Part shown: one piece after another, positions 33,738-45,159 of the stretch
Layout: each line of letters begins with the position of its first letter
Position numbering within the stretch: the first letter of the stretch is position 1
NCBI GenBank assembly: GCA_034670405.1
Contig: JAXDDX010000226.1
Coordinates: 360,001 to 424,000 of the forward strand
Length of the DNA: 64,000 bases
Reading direction: 5' to 3'
DNA from: Hoplostethus atlanticus
Lineage: Eukaryota; Chordata; Actinopteri; Trachichthyiformes; Trachichthyidae
The notes under the pieces: model-generated
What the model saw: only the letters and a program-made list of their open reading frames with translations
Database searches by the model: none
What the model was told of the DNA's origin: nothing
Program-made: the position numbers and the translations under genes

Positions 33738-34963
33738 GGGGCTGTCCCACAAAACAGGTTTAGAAAAGCGGCAATTAACCTCGCAAGCCTGGTTTGAGTT
33801 AACCTAACAAGGCAATCGGGGCAAAAGCGGTTCCACGAAGCCGAAGTCAAGCTACCGTGATCTGGCTAATCCAAGCCAGGCTCAAGCAATCCAGATAATT
33901 GCGCGTGCACAGTTTATTTAAGCAGCCCGAGAGGTCGATCATGGATCTGATCGATTCATCATGGCGAAAAATGACGGTAAAGACAGAGCCGCAATGTTCA
34001 CGGACACTGAACAGCGACTTTTAGTGGAGGTCTATGGAGAATTCAGCCATATTACAATGAAAAGGGAAATACGATTGCCATCAATAAAGGGAGAGAGAAA
34101 GATTGGCAACAAATTGCTGATAGATTGAACGTAATTGTTGAATTAAAAACGAACAAATTGTATAGACCTTATGAAATATCATGTGTTCCAACAATATTAA
34201 AGAACTGAAAAGCTGTGTTAAAAATATCATAAATGAAACCATGCCATATATGAACCCTCAAGACTAAATGTACTATCTATCGCCATAAATGATGTAGCAA
34301 AGGCTATACGTAACATTTCATCTTACTACATTACAGTCATTGTACAGTATTTGACACTATGTGGGGATCGAACCCACAACCTTAAGACTGAGAGTCTCAT
34401 GCTCTACTGACTCAGCTGTTCGGGCTGGTTCTTACTTTTATTATATTTGTATGAAATCGGTTGTTTCCATCCTGGAAATTGATCGGCTGAAAGCGTGTTC
34501 TACAGTGACTGTAAATCCTATACAGTAACAGTGAATGCGTCTCCTAGCAACCGTGGAAACATTTTGACATATATTCACAAGATACTTTATTATTTCAGTG
34601 AATTAAATGGGGTTGCCTAACAACGCTCTGAACCGTGACTGTATCCCCGATACATTTTATATTTTTTATTTTCTATTAACGTTACACTTTATGTCTGATA
34701 GTGTAGGGTCTAGGGTGATAGTGTTGAACATTAGGATGGCGGAACCTTGTTTGAAAATCATTGCATTTCAGTCGGCTCAGTGTTACGGGAGTACCGATTA
34801 AGCTTCAACTGTGGTTTAGCTAGTTTCGAAGCATAAGTTGCCACAGCAACTTAGCTTGAACTATGCTGAGCTTGCTTTGTGGAACCGAAATAAACCTGAA
34901 AATGAGCCAGACTAAGTGAAATAAGCCTGGATAAGTGGTAAGCTTGCTTTGTGGAACACCCCT
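33738..34963 (-). mobile_element. Harbinger-like element with Myb/SANT ORF, copy 1
   Basis: Ends are GGGGCTGTCCCACAAA and, complemented, AGGGGTGTTCCACAAAGC. An open frame from 33961 begins MAKNDGKDRAAMFTDTEQR and resembles the Myb/SANT-like second protein of Harbinger elements; it frame-shifts after about 38 codons and stops at 34126. A tRNA-Lys-like block lies at 34359-34425. Orientation is opposite to copy 3 at 39490. It sits just upstream of the fucolectin promoter. Confidence 0.75.
34359..34425 (-). other. tRNA-Lys-like block inside Harbinger-like copy 1
   Basis: The minus strand reads GCCCGAACAGCTGAGTCAGT (A box region) and GGGTTCGATCCCCAC (B box). It is also present at the matching place in copy 3. 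The acceptor stem does not pair properly, so it is not a working tRNA. Confidence 0.6.
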
Positions 34964-36600
34964 CTGGTCTCTTCCCCTAGGAACCCTTCTACTTAAATCG
35001 AATGGACCCTCCCGGTCGGATTTGGCAGTTCCCGGTCTATGGCAGAGGAAGAGACAAGTGTAGCAGAGAGGAGAGGTGACAAACAATTTAAACTCAAATA
35101 CAATGTTATACTGTTGTGCGTGTCGCATCTGTGCCTTACTTTAGGGCACAGGGTTTCCCCGTGACAAGAGGATTTTTTGCTCGACTTTGCTTGAGATATC
35201 TTTACTTTTCTCTGCCTTTGAACTGAGCTAAAGGGTAACTTGAACAGGCCATTATGTTGAGTTCAACATTCAACAATCTCATTTTATCTAATGATCTGAA
35301 CCTGGACCTGCTGTCCCCATCCACCACTGAGAATGAACTGCTACTGCCCCAGATAAAAGAATAGGTGTGTTGGACCATTCTTCCTCGGCTCTTTGGCAAC
35401 ATCCACTGAGCTGTTGAAAGTCCCAAAGCGAGCGCGCCCTCTCTGCAACCCACTAGCTCCAAGTTAATCCTGTTTGTCCCCGTTTACCAGGATTGAAGTG
35501 GAGGCCTCTCTGAAACCCCCCCCGCCTGCCTCCCCCGTTTAAAAACGTTCCCTGGACCATATCTATGTGCCCTCATCCAGGACAACTTCTATCACTATTG
35601 CTCGGTAACCCAGTTACCCGCCGGGGCCACGGTTCTTCTAGAAATCGTCAGGGTTTCCAGGGGACAGAGCTTCAGCCAAGGGCAAACCACAGCCGGGCTA
35701 CTAGTCTGGAGGAAGGAAGACGGTGAATTGGGACCATTTTTAATAGTCAGAGGTTTTTCCAAATCATTGGGCTTTAAATGATCTGAATACCTTCAGTGTT
35801 GGTCACACTGAGAGACGGTATGTTTTCTGTTCAGGCTACAATGCATTAACAAAATGTTTCCTTCCTAAAATGTCTTTGTGTAACCAAGTAAAAACACGTA
35901 AAATACTATTGATTATTAAATTGAAATGACAAACTTGATCAAACCGTTTTATGTCAGTGATGTCATCATTATCACATACTGGACAGGTGCCACATCAGTA
36001 TCACACCATACTTGATTATTGTTTGCGCTCCGGCTTCCCAAGATAGATGCCGTATGAGTTAGAACAGCCATCAAAATTATTGATTAGTCATCCACAGACA
36101 CTGTCCCGCCATGCCAGAGGTGACAGGAGACAGCTGTGCATAATTACCCATCATCCTCTGGGGCCAGAGTGGTTATGCCTGGAAGCAGAGCTAGGGCAAG
36201 TGGAGGGTTGAACTCCAGTGGATCAGCGTTATCAGCCTGTGATGTTCAATTCATTCCAGGAGTTATTTTGTTATTTTAGGAGTTAGTCTTGTAATTCAAC
36301 TTTTTGGTTTTAGTCACTTTCCCTCAACCTGCCTCCTCTACTTCTTCACTTAGTGATTTCCTACATTTCCCAGAATGACTTTCACCCACCCTCAGACAAC
36401 AGGTGTGAAGTTGCTTTCAATCAAGGGTGGGTGTATATAAATAATATATATAAATACCTTGAAAGTGTGATTATTCAGCTGTGGGTTATATGTGTGTGTG
36501 TGGTCATGAACCTGCATCAAATCGTAACACGTTTTGTGGCTGCATTGCATTCTGGTCTATCTTGGCTACTGTCGGTGGAGAAATTGGTTTCTCTCTTCTA
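34964..36600. other. Unassigned stretch with duplicated fucolectin 5' sequence
   Basis: Positions 35166-35235 on the plus strand resemble the minus-strand 5' exon/donor region of the fucolectin gene (33480-33560). The rest shows no readable gene. Some frames around 35490-35700 are open over short distances, without recognised homology. Confidence 0.4.
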
Positions 36601-36889
36601 TGATAGTTGAACGTCGGTCTAGAAAGAAGCCCTTGCTCTTTGTGTCCTGGACTGAACCAGTGAACCCAGGAGCAGACAAAGGCAGGAGACGAGAGCCGGT
36701 GAAGCTGGCCAAAACCTGAGAGCCAAAACCTTACGTTTACCGCTGATGTTCCAGCGCATCAAACTCCTAACTGCTCCAGTGGATCTGTTTAGCGGAGACA
36801 GTGAACGTTCTGCTACTAACATGCTTGCCACACTTCCACAGCGTACGATTCCCCAAACTATGTGTGCCGTCTGAAATACTCCCCCGCCA

Positions 36890-37385
36890 AAGCTAGCTGA
36901 TGAAGAAACAGGAAACATTGCTTCCATGTTCAAAATAATACTTGCCTTGGTCATCAGGGCTTTAACCTGCCGAAAAGCATCCTGACAACTGTCAGACCAC
37001 AAGAAACGGTTATTTGGACTTAAATCAGTCAGAGGCGAGGCAACAGCAGAAAACTTCTTGCAGAACCCTCTGTAGTAGCCAACCATTCCTAGAAAACGGC
37101 GCAGTTCCCGCCTCGAGCTAGGGACAGGAAAGGCCATAACGGCCTCCACTTTCGAGTGGACAGGACGCACTTGACCACGACCCACAACCTTCCCCAAGTA
37201 TGTCAGTGGCTTGACCGAATTCACATTTTGCGAGGTTGAGTGTGAGATTTGCACTGCTCAAGCGTTCAAACTGTTTTTATTTGCTGAACATGAAGAGGCC
37301 ATGAGTCTCAATAAATGACCAAGTCATCCAGATACGCACCGCAGCCTGCCAGGCCAGACAGGACGATGTTAACGAGCCGTTTGAA
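36890..37385 (-). mobile_element. Ty3/gypsy LTR retrotransposon pol remnant
   Basis: Minus-strand frames show AYLDDLVIY (reverse-transcriptase catalytic box, near 37330), LTYLGKVVGRGQVRPV and RRELRRFLGMVGYYRGFC, the standard RT/RNase H junction of Ty3/gypsy elements. Frame changes and stops show that it is defective, and no LTRs were identified. Confidence 0.85.
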
Positions 37386-37670
37386 AGTGCCTATTTAGTG
37401 TACTCAGGTTAGTGAATTGTTCATTTAGAAGATACTATGTACTGTACAGTCATATTTAATTGATAATTGAAACGGTGAACCATGTGTTTACATGGTGAAA
37501 AATAACACAAATGTAAACCTGACACATGAATGTGTTGAAAATAAAAGAATGAAGAAAGAGCCCTGCGCACTGACAAAAAGGCTAGAGAGGGTGCTGCTGA
37601 TCTCACTTTTATTCATTTATTTTTAATCACATTATTTTTTGCATCTTTTTGTCAAATCAAATCAAATCAG

Positions 37671-38239
37671 AGTGATGGCGATAGATAGTACATTTACAGT
37701 CTTGAGGTTTCATATATGGCATGGTTTCATTTATAATATTTTTAACAGCTTTTCAGTTCTTTAATATTGTTAGAACACATGATATTTAATAAGGTCTATA
37801 CAATTTGTTCATTTTTAATTCAACAATTACTTACGCATTCAATCTAGCAGCAATTCGTTGCCAATCTTTCTCTCTCCCTTTATTTATGGCAATCGTATTT
37901 CCCTTTTCATTGTAATATGGCTGAATTCTCCATAGACCTCCACTAAAAGTCGCTGTTCAGTGGCCGTGAACATTGCGACTCTGTCTTTACCGTCATTTTT
38001 CGCCATGATGAATCGATCAGATCCATGATCGACCTCTCGGGCTGCTTAAATAAACTGTGTATAAATGTGCACGCGCAATTATCTGGATTGCTTGGGCCTG
38101 GCTCGGTTTAGCCCGATCACGGTAGCTTGACTTGGGCTTTGTGGAACCGATTTAGCCCTGATTGATTTGTTAGGTTAATTCAAACCAGGCTTGCGAGGTT
38201 AATCGCCGCTTTTCTAAGCCTGCTTTGTGGAACAGCCCC
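37671..38239 (+). mobile_element. Harbinger-like element, truncated copy 2
   Basis: Nearly identical to 40343-40909 of copy 3 and the complement of 33738-34310 of copy 1. The right end GGAACAGCCCC is intact and the left part is missing. It abuts the element starting at 38243. Confidence 0.8.
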
Positions 38240-38242
38240 CAG

Positions 38243-39443
38243 GGGCCTGTTCCAAGAAGCAGGTTCAGCAAACTGAGTCTAACCCTGCACTCTGAGTTGA
38301 TTAATTCCGAGATGGCCAAGTCTGAGTTTTCGGTTCCAGAATGGCTGATTTGAGTTAGTTCAATCAACTTTGAGTATGTTCACCTTGAGTTAAGCGTGTG
38401 CGCGACGACAATAAAAAGCCATCATCAATGGAGGTCCGATACTACGATTCACCATGGTAACCAGCAAGCAGAAGGGTCGTAAAGGAGAGGGAATTGGCGT
38501 GGGAGAGAATCGCTGCCCGAGTCAATGCGTACGTTTGAATGCAGCAGTGTATTCATTTAACATTTAACCACACTTTCTTATAATATTACCTACATGTGAG
38601 AAAGTGGTGGAATAGTATTGGAAAAAAAATATTTTCATTTAGGTGCAATCCTACGGGCGCAAAGCGCACTTGGCAGCAGCTGAAAATGAAATATAAAAAC
38701 ATTACAATAGAGTCATTTAGCAGACGCTTCTATCCGAAGCGACTTACAAAGGTGATAGTTAACACTATGTGGGAATCAAACCCACAACCCTGAGACTGAG
38801 AGTCTAATGCTTTACCAACTGAGCTGTCTGGGCCAGACATACTGTACTTCAAATGGTGTACTTGGGGTGACAAATTAGAAAGGCAGATCTAGAAATTTAA
38901 TTACTCAAACATAAGTTAGAGGTGGGTGCATGGTCACAGGTGAAATGTGTTGTTGGAACAATATAAAAATACTAACTGTTGCTTTTGTATTTGTAGGAAA
39001 TAAAGAAGACCAAATGAAATGTGTCTTTATTTGACTGCTCGGGGTGGTGGTAGCTTAATCCGTGAACTGTAAACGGCATATTATATCTCAGACAGCTCTT
39101 CCATCCTGGACATAGAACATCTAATCGGGGTCTCAAAATCCTCTCCCGACGTAAGGCTATGCGAATTACTTCCGCTTGAATATCGATCGGGTTACCGAGG
39201 AAAGGACACGCCATGTCCGACAGCTGCTTCAGGTTCAGCAGAGGGAGGAGACAGGGAGAAAGTCAGGGTTTGTTCAAGAAAACCTACCAGCGAGCAGGTT
39301 AGGTTCACAGAGTCAGTTACCATGGTAACTGAATCAGAGTTTGAGTTACCTCTCTTTCTGGAACGGAAAACACAGAGTTTCCCTCATCTCAGGGTTAACA
39401 AACTCAGAGTTTTCACTAAACCCGCTTCTTGGAACAGGCCCCT
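38243..39443. mobile_element. 1.2-kb inverted-repeat DNA element
   Basis: The left end GGGCCTGTTCCAAGAAGCAG and the complement of the right end GGGGCCTGTTCCAAGAAGCG are long terminal inverted repeats. Similarity of termini and neighbours suggests a Harbinger-related family. It contains a tRNA-derived SINE at 38708-38834 and no complete transposase. Confidence 0.75.
38708..38834 (-). mobile_element. tRNA-derived SINE
   Basis: The minus strand begins GGCCCAGACAGCTCAGTTGG, has a B box GGGTTTGATTCCC and ends with the teleost SINE tail AAGCGTCTGCTAAATGACTC. Confidence 0.8.
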
Positions 39444-39489
39444 GGTGTGTAAAATTATTTTGAAATCGCTCAATAGGGGCTGCCACCAG

Positions 39490-40909
39490 AGGGGTGTTCC
39501 ACAAAGCGAGCTTACCACTTATCCAGGCTTATTTCGCTTAGTCTGGCTCATTTTCAGGCTTATTCGGTTCCACAAAGCAAGCTCAGCATAGTTCAAGCTA
39601 AGTTGCGGTGGCAACTTATGCTTCCAAACTAGCCTGCCTCGGGGCAGGCTAGATATCAGGCTAAACCACAGTTGAAGCTTAATCGGTACTCCCGTAACAC
39701 TGATCCGACTGAAACGCAATGATTTTCAAACAAGGTTCCGCCATCCTAATGTTCAACACTATTACCCTAGACCCTACACTATCAGACATAAAATGTAACG
39801 TTAAGAGAAAATAAAAAATATAAAATGATGTAGGCTGTATCGGGGATACAGTCACGGTTCAGAGCGTTGTTAGGCAACCCCATTTAACCATGAGTGTCCA
39901 GCGAGACCTCAAGTGCTGTATTGCTTTTTGAAAACGGTTACAACTTATAGAAATAATTATTTGATGACACAATATTATTTTATTTTCTAAATTATTTTTA
40001 TTTAAGAAATTCAGTGAAATAATAAAGTACCTTGAATATATGTCAAGATGTTTCCACGGTTGCTAGGAGACGCATTCACTGTTTCTGTATGGGATTTACA
40101 GTCACTGTAGAACGCGCTTTCAACCGATCAATTTCCAGGATGGAAACAACCGATTTCATAAAAATATAATGAAAGTAAGAACCAGCCCGAACAGCTCAGT
40201 CAGTAGAGCATGAGACTCTTAGTCTTAAGGTTGTGAGTTCGATCCCCATATAGGGTCCAGTACAGTACGATGATTGTAATGTAGTACGATGATTGTAATG
40301 TAGTAAGATGAAACCTTACGTAGAGCCTTTACTACATAATTTATGGCGATAGATAGTACATTTACAGTCTTGAGGTTTCATATATGGCATGGTTTCATTT
40401 ATAATATTTTTAGCACAGCTTTTCAGTTCTTTAATATTGTTGGAACACATGATATTTAATAAGGTCTATAGAATTTGTTCGTTTTTAATTCAACAATTAC
40501 TTACGCATTCAATCTAGCAGCAATTCGTTGCCAATCTTTCTCTCTCCCTTTATTTATGGCAATCGTATTTCCCTTTTCATTGTAATATGGCTGAATTCTC
40601 CATAGACCTCCACTAAAAGTCGCTGTTCAGTGGCCGTGAACATTGCGACTCTGTCTTTACCGTCATTTTTCGCCATGATGAATCGATCAGATCCATGATC
40701 GACCTCTCGGGCTGCTTAAATAAACTGTGTATAAATGTGCACGCGCAATTATCTGGATTGCTTGAGCCTGGCTCGGTTTAGCCCGATCACGGTAGCTTGA
40801 CTTGGGCTTCGTGGAACCGATTTAGCCCCGATTGATTTGTTAGGTTAATTCAAACCAGGCTTGCGAGGTTAATCGCGGCTTTTCTAAGCCTGCTTTGTGG
40901 AACAGCCCC
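39490..40909 (+). mobile_element. Harbinger-like element, complete copy 3 (1420 bp)
   Basis: Flanked by CAG on both sides (39487-39489, 40910-40912); the empty site with one CAG is at 26135-26137. Termini are AGGGGTGTTCCACAAAGC and, complemented, GGGGCTGTTCCACAAAGC. It carries the complement of the Myb/SANT-like frame (start near 40679 on the minus strand), broken by the same frameshift as copy 2, and a tRNA-Lys-like block at 40185-40257. Confidence 0.85.
40185..40257 (+). other. tRNA-Lys(CUU)-like block inside Harbinger-like copy 3
   Basis: Reads GCCCGAACAGCTCAGTCAGT, with D-stem GCTC/GAGC, anticodon loop CTCTTAG and T-loop TTCGATC. The acceptor stem and T stem have mismatches, so it is tRNA-derived rather than a clear tRNA gene. 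Confidence 0.6.
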
Positions 40910-41350
40910 CAGTTCCAAACATGTGCATGGGCCTGGTGCAAATTTGGCCTTAAATCAATCACAGTTTGTCCTAACATCACAAAACTTGATAGATATTTAT
41001 GTTGAACTAAGTTTGTAAAATTATCTTATAAATGGCCAACAGGGGGCGCCACAAATCTTTTCCATATGGGCTTACAGTATAGTTTTTTTCTGGGGCTTTT
41101 ATGTTTAAACTGGGTTTAGTTGTTTGAGAATGGAAGCCTCTGTCCTAGTGGCCTTGCTTACTTAAACATACAGTTAACTGCATATTTTTTTGTGGAATTT
41201 ATCTTCTTCTGTCACTGCATGCAGTTTGCAGTAACAAAATTATTTGAACCCGCGAATCGACGCTTGCGATTATTTTATTTTCGCTTTGATACGTTTGTCA
41301 ATAAAGCTTTTATTTTGAAAGTTACGACCGGAAAGTACAATTGTTTTGTT

Positions 41351-41991
41351 ATGGCTAGTTTGACACTCGTCATTTTGCTACATGCTACTGTCTGCTGTAG
41401 TGTAAAATACGGTCCATTCTGCACTTACTCGACCAGTTTACCATTTGATGGTCAGAGACGCGTTCAACAAGACATTTTATCCAGACGTAAGTCGACGTTT
41501 AACTTAATACCCTAAATGACACGTTACATGATGACGTTGTGCAGCAGCCAGACATGACATTAAAAATGACGTTTTACCTATGAGTTTACCTCGTTACACA
41601 GTTCAGTTTATTACAGGACAAAGGTTATGTTGAGGACTCGAGTAGCCCCCTTGCGTGCCGTTCACTCCTATGGAGAAAACCCCGTTCAAAAATCTGCCAA
41701 TTTAATGTTTTCTTGCATATCGGTATTTTAAGGCATATTATAAGATATATTACGAATTAATAGGAGCAACACTTCAATTCGGCATATACCAAATAACACT
41801 TAATTCAATAAAAATGGAACTTTTAGAATTGGTTCGCTTCCACAAACCTCTTCCACCAAAATACACCGTGGCGGGTGGTAGTGAGCGGTGTGAACTCATG
41901 TTTACGTTTTGTTGACAATCAGTGCAGCTTGGTGGATTGGCTGTATGCCGAATCAACCGGAAGAAAAAGGTCCCACGTCATGCTCTACCAG
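41351..41991 (+). CDS. Candidate secreted-peptide gene start (two exons)
   Basis: 41351-41486 opens with an ATG and a hydrophobic signal-like N terminus (MASLTLVILLHATVCC) and ends at a consensus donor, CCAGAC|GTAAGT, in phase 1. A phase-compatible second exon could be 41923-41991 (acceptor GACAATCAG, donor CCAG|GTATGC). I do not recognise the peptide and could not find further exons. It may be a chance combination. Confidence 0.25.
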
Positions 41992-42838
41992 GTATGCACG
42001 TTTGCTGATAATTAACGTAACATTAAAGTGCCAGATTTTTTGGTGGGACATTCTCTGGCTGCAAGAGTGGGCGTTACCGCAGCCTCTTAACAGGGGTTCA
42101 CATCACAAGGTTTTCGCATCAAGAAACCCTCAATAGACAAGACTCGGAACTGTTATGATGTTCAGTTCCAAGTAACCCCATCTGAAAAAGTTTTTGTTGT
42201 TAGTCCTTTGCTGCCTTCGAGGTCTCCTCATACATGATATGTGCAGATATGTGCATTAGTAATTGATTGTATGACGGATTTATTACAAATTAAAATAAGT
42301 GACAACTACAATTTAAACGCAGGGTGAAAATAGAAACATACAAAAGAAGCAATGATTAACATAGACTGCCAAACAATAACATATAATAATAAAATGCATC
42401 GCTTTTACCATCTGTTGTCTTCATCTGACCTTGGTTATTGTAGAAAATTCCCCGTTCCCAGTCTTATTTACCACTTTGTTGCATTATTCATGATATTTTT
42501 CGAATGGCACCTGAAGGCAGCATTGGCCCTCCATCGCACGTGATTGGGGAGGTAACAGCAGTGGGGACAGTGAAGCCTATCAGCAAAAATAGCCATCTCT
42601 ATAACCCTCTCCTTGTGCCAACATCTTGTGAGAAATTGAGTTAAACTATTCCTCATTTTTTCCAGGGACCTTGGGACCCTCCTCAAGGGACCCCGGTGGT
42701 CCCTGAACCCCACTTTGAGAACCAGTAGCTTATTCACACAGGATCCCACTTGCATGCCAGTTAAAATGCCGCATTTCTGTGAAAGGTCAGATGGTCACCA
42801 TGTGAGCGGTGACTTTGACTTTGTGTTCGGTGACAGCA
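41992..42838. other. Upstream region of sdsl
   Basis: No coding sequence. 42640-42730 resembles the end of a dispersed DNA element (CCCTGAACCCCACTTTGAGAACC). The sdsl 5' UTR exon was not located. Confidence 0.4.
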
Positions 42839-42847
42839 GGCGAAACG

Positions 42848-44071
42848 ATGCCAGAGCATTTCCACCTCAACACACCGCTGCTGGAGAGCGTTGGCATGTC
42901 CAAGCGGGTGGGAACCGCCGTCTACCTGAAGATGGAGAGTTCCCAGCCCTCCGGCTCCTTCAAGATCCGCGGTATAGGGCACCTCTGCCAGCAGGTATAG
43001 GAACCCAGCGCCTCCGTCCAATCCCCTGAACCTCTCTGGACACGATGAGATGCGGTAAAAAACTAGGGTTCGACTGATACCAATCTCTTTTGGGATTAAA
43101 GCTGCCGATATCTGATATTTTGTCGTGTTTTTTTTAATTAACTTTTAAAGGAGCATTAAGTAATCTGTGACCTCTATTAACCGCTATCGGTGACAGGTTT
43201 TTGTTCACAGGGTTTTTTTTGTTTACAGATATATATATATATACAGACATATTATGGTCATTTTTTGTTATGGGTCAATAAAAATCTTCCCTATTGCCCC
43301 TTTAAATTTGACCATTTTTATGCTCAAAAAAATGTCAAGTATTCATTGTTTTCCCCCATTTTATTTCCATTTTTGTCAAAGTCTCTGAAAATGAAATGTC
43401 ACCTTAGAATGAATTCAGGTTAAGGGCTTCTCATAGACAATCAATTTAGTATTGATCAATTGTGCAAGAAATTCAAAACGAGTAATATGCTTTCTTTTGG
43501 ACCTGAAACCTAAATCCAGTAGATCTCCTCTCCTCTGCAGGTCGCCAGACAGTCTAAAGGAGTCGTCTGCTCTTCAGGTGATAAATCTGCTTTACATAGG
43601 GCGCTATAACCCACAACGTGCTACAATGCTAATATCAATTATGTCATGGTTTTATTTTGCTTGTGTTATTATTACATCTCTATTACATCACTGTATTGTC
43701 CCGTTTTCATTTTTTATTGTAATATAATACAGTATAATGTGTTTCCAGGTGGTAATGCAGGTTTGGCTGCAGCCTATGTAGCCAGAAAAATGGGTTTACC
43801 AGCCACCATTGTAGTTCCCTCCTCCTCCCCTCAGCTGGTGGTCCAGAAGCTCCAGGATGAAGGAGCTACTGTCAAGATTGTAGGCAAGGTGAAGAGTAAT
43901 ATGTACTATTAAAGATGTTCCACATGTAGCCTGTTTTTATATCTCTTAGGTCAAAAGGTCAGATAATCATCTTCTGGTTTAGGTGTGGGATGATGCCAAT
44001 GCAGAGGCTCTCAGGCTGACAGAGACTGAAGGACTAACCTATGTTCCGCCATTTGACCACCCCCTGCTATG

Positions 44072-44116
<45 letters not shown>

Positions 44117-45068
44117 CAAAATGTCCTATTCAAGTCATACTGTTGTCACTTTGTTTTACCTCAGTAGAAGTGAAATTATTGGTGCAAAAAAATAATAAAA
44201 GTTAAGCATCGTTACATATGATCTACCATGCAGTGCAAAAAGGACAAGAGGACAGACAGCTAGAACTAGATTCTTTTGATTTCAAAATAAAGTGCTGTAA
44301 AGTTCTGAAAATTCATGAATCAACATGATTGGACAGGTTATTTTTCTGCAATGTTGAAAGAAAGGACATTTGTAGAATGTATGTATTAGAATCTTTGTAA
44401 AATGTAGCAACGTATAATTGTTAAAGTAAAATTTCTATAGTGTTTGTAATTCATTACTTCCACTCTTGCATGCACACACACCAGGCAGGGCCATGCCAGT
44501 GTGATTACGGAGGTCGCAGCCTCCATGGGCCCCGGCCTGAGGCCCGGGGCTGTGCTGGTCTCTGTGGGGGGAGGAGGGCTCCTCTGCGGGATCGCCCAGG
44601 GCCTGAAGGAGGTGGGCTGGTCGGACGTACCAGTCATCGCCATGGAGACCGTTGGTGCCGACTGTTTCAACGCCGCGGTGAAGGCGGGGAGGGTGGTCAC
44701 CCTGGACGACATCACCAGGTCAGTGGTTAAAGGAATTAAACTGTTTCTTCTCAACGATTGGTGCTCTGCCTATGAACCTCACAAATAGCAGTATTTCCTG
44801 ATGTCACCAAGGCATCGCGCTGTGAGGTGTCAAACTGGCCTGACCTTCACCTCTCCCTCCTTCCCTCTTCCCACAGTGAGGCTAAATGTCTTGGAGCGAA
44901 GACGGTGTGCAGGAAGGCATTTGAATACAGCCAGACCAACGACCTGACCATCATTTCCGAACTGGTCACCGACCAGCAAGCTCTGCATGCTGTCGAAACA
45001 TTCCTAGGTGAGCTTGTGTGTGTGCGTATGAACCAGTGACTTCCTAATGAACATCCTTCCTAATGAAG

Positions 45069-45159
<91 letters not shown>

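Larger units (their letters stand above)
39445..41275 (+). mobile_element. Host repeat, partial copy B, split by Harbinger-like copy 3
   Basis: 39445-39489 matches 26093-26137, and 40910-41275 matches 26135-26178 joined to 27951-29360. It ends at TTTGAACCCGCGAATCG. The interruption is the 39490-40909 insertion. Confidence 0.8.

Noticed and set aside
34359..34425. Functional tRNA-Lys gene
   Set aside because: Acceptor stem does not pair and the block recurs within a transposon, so it is tRNA-derived repeat.
41351..41486. TGF-beta family prodomain start
   Set aside because: The QQDILSR string recalls BMP prodomains, but the surrounding residues and exon layout do not match.
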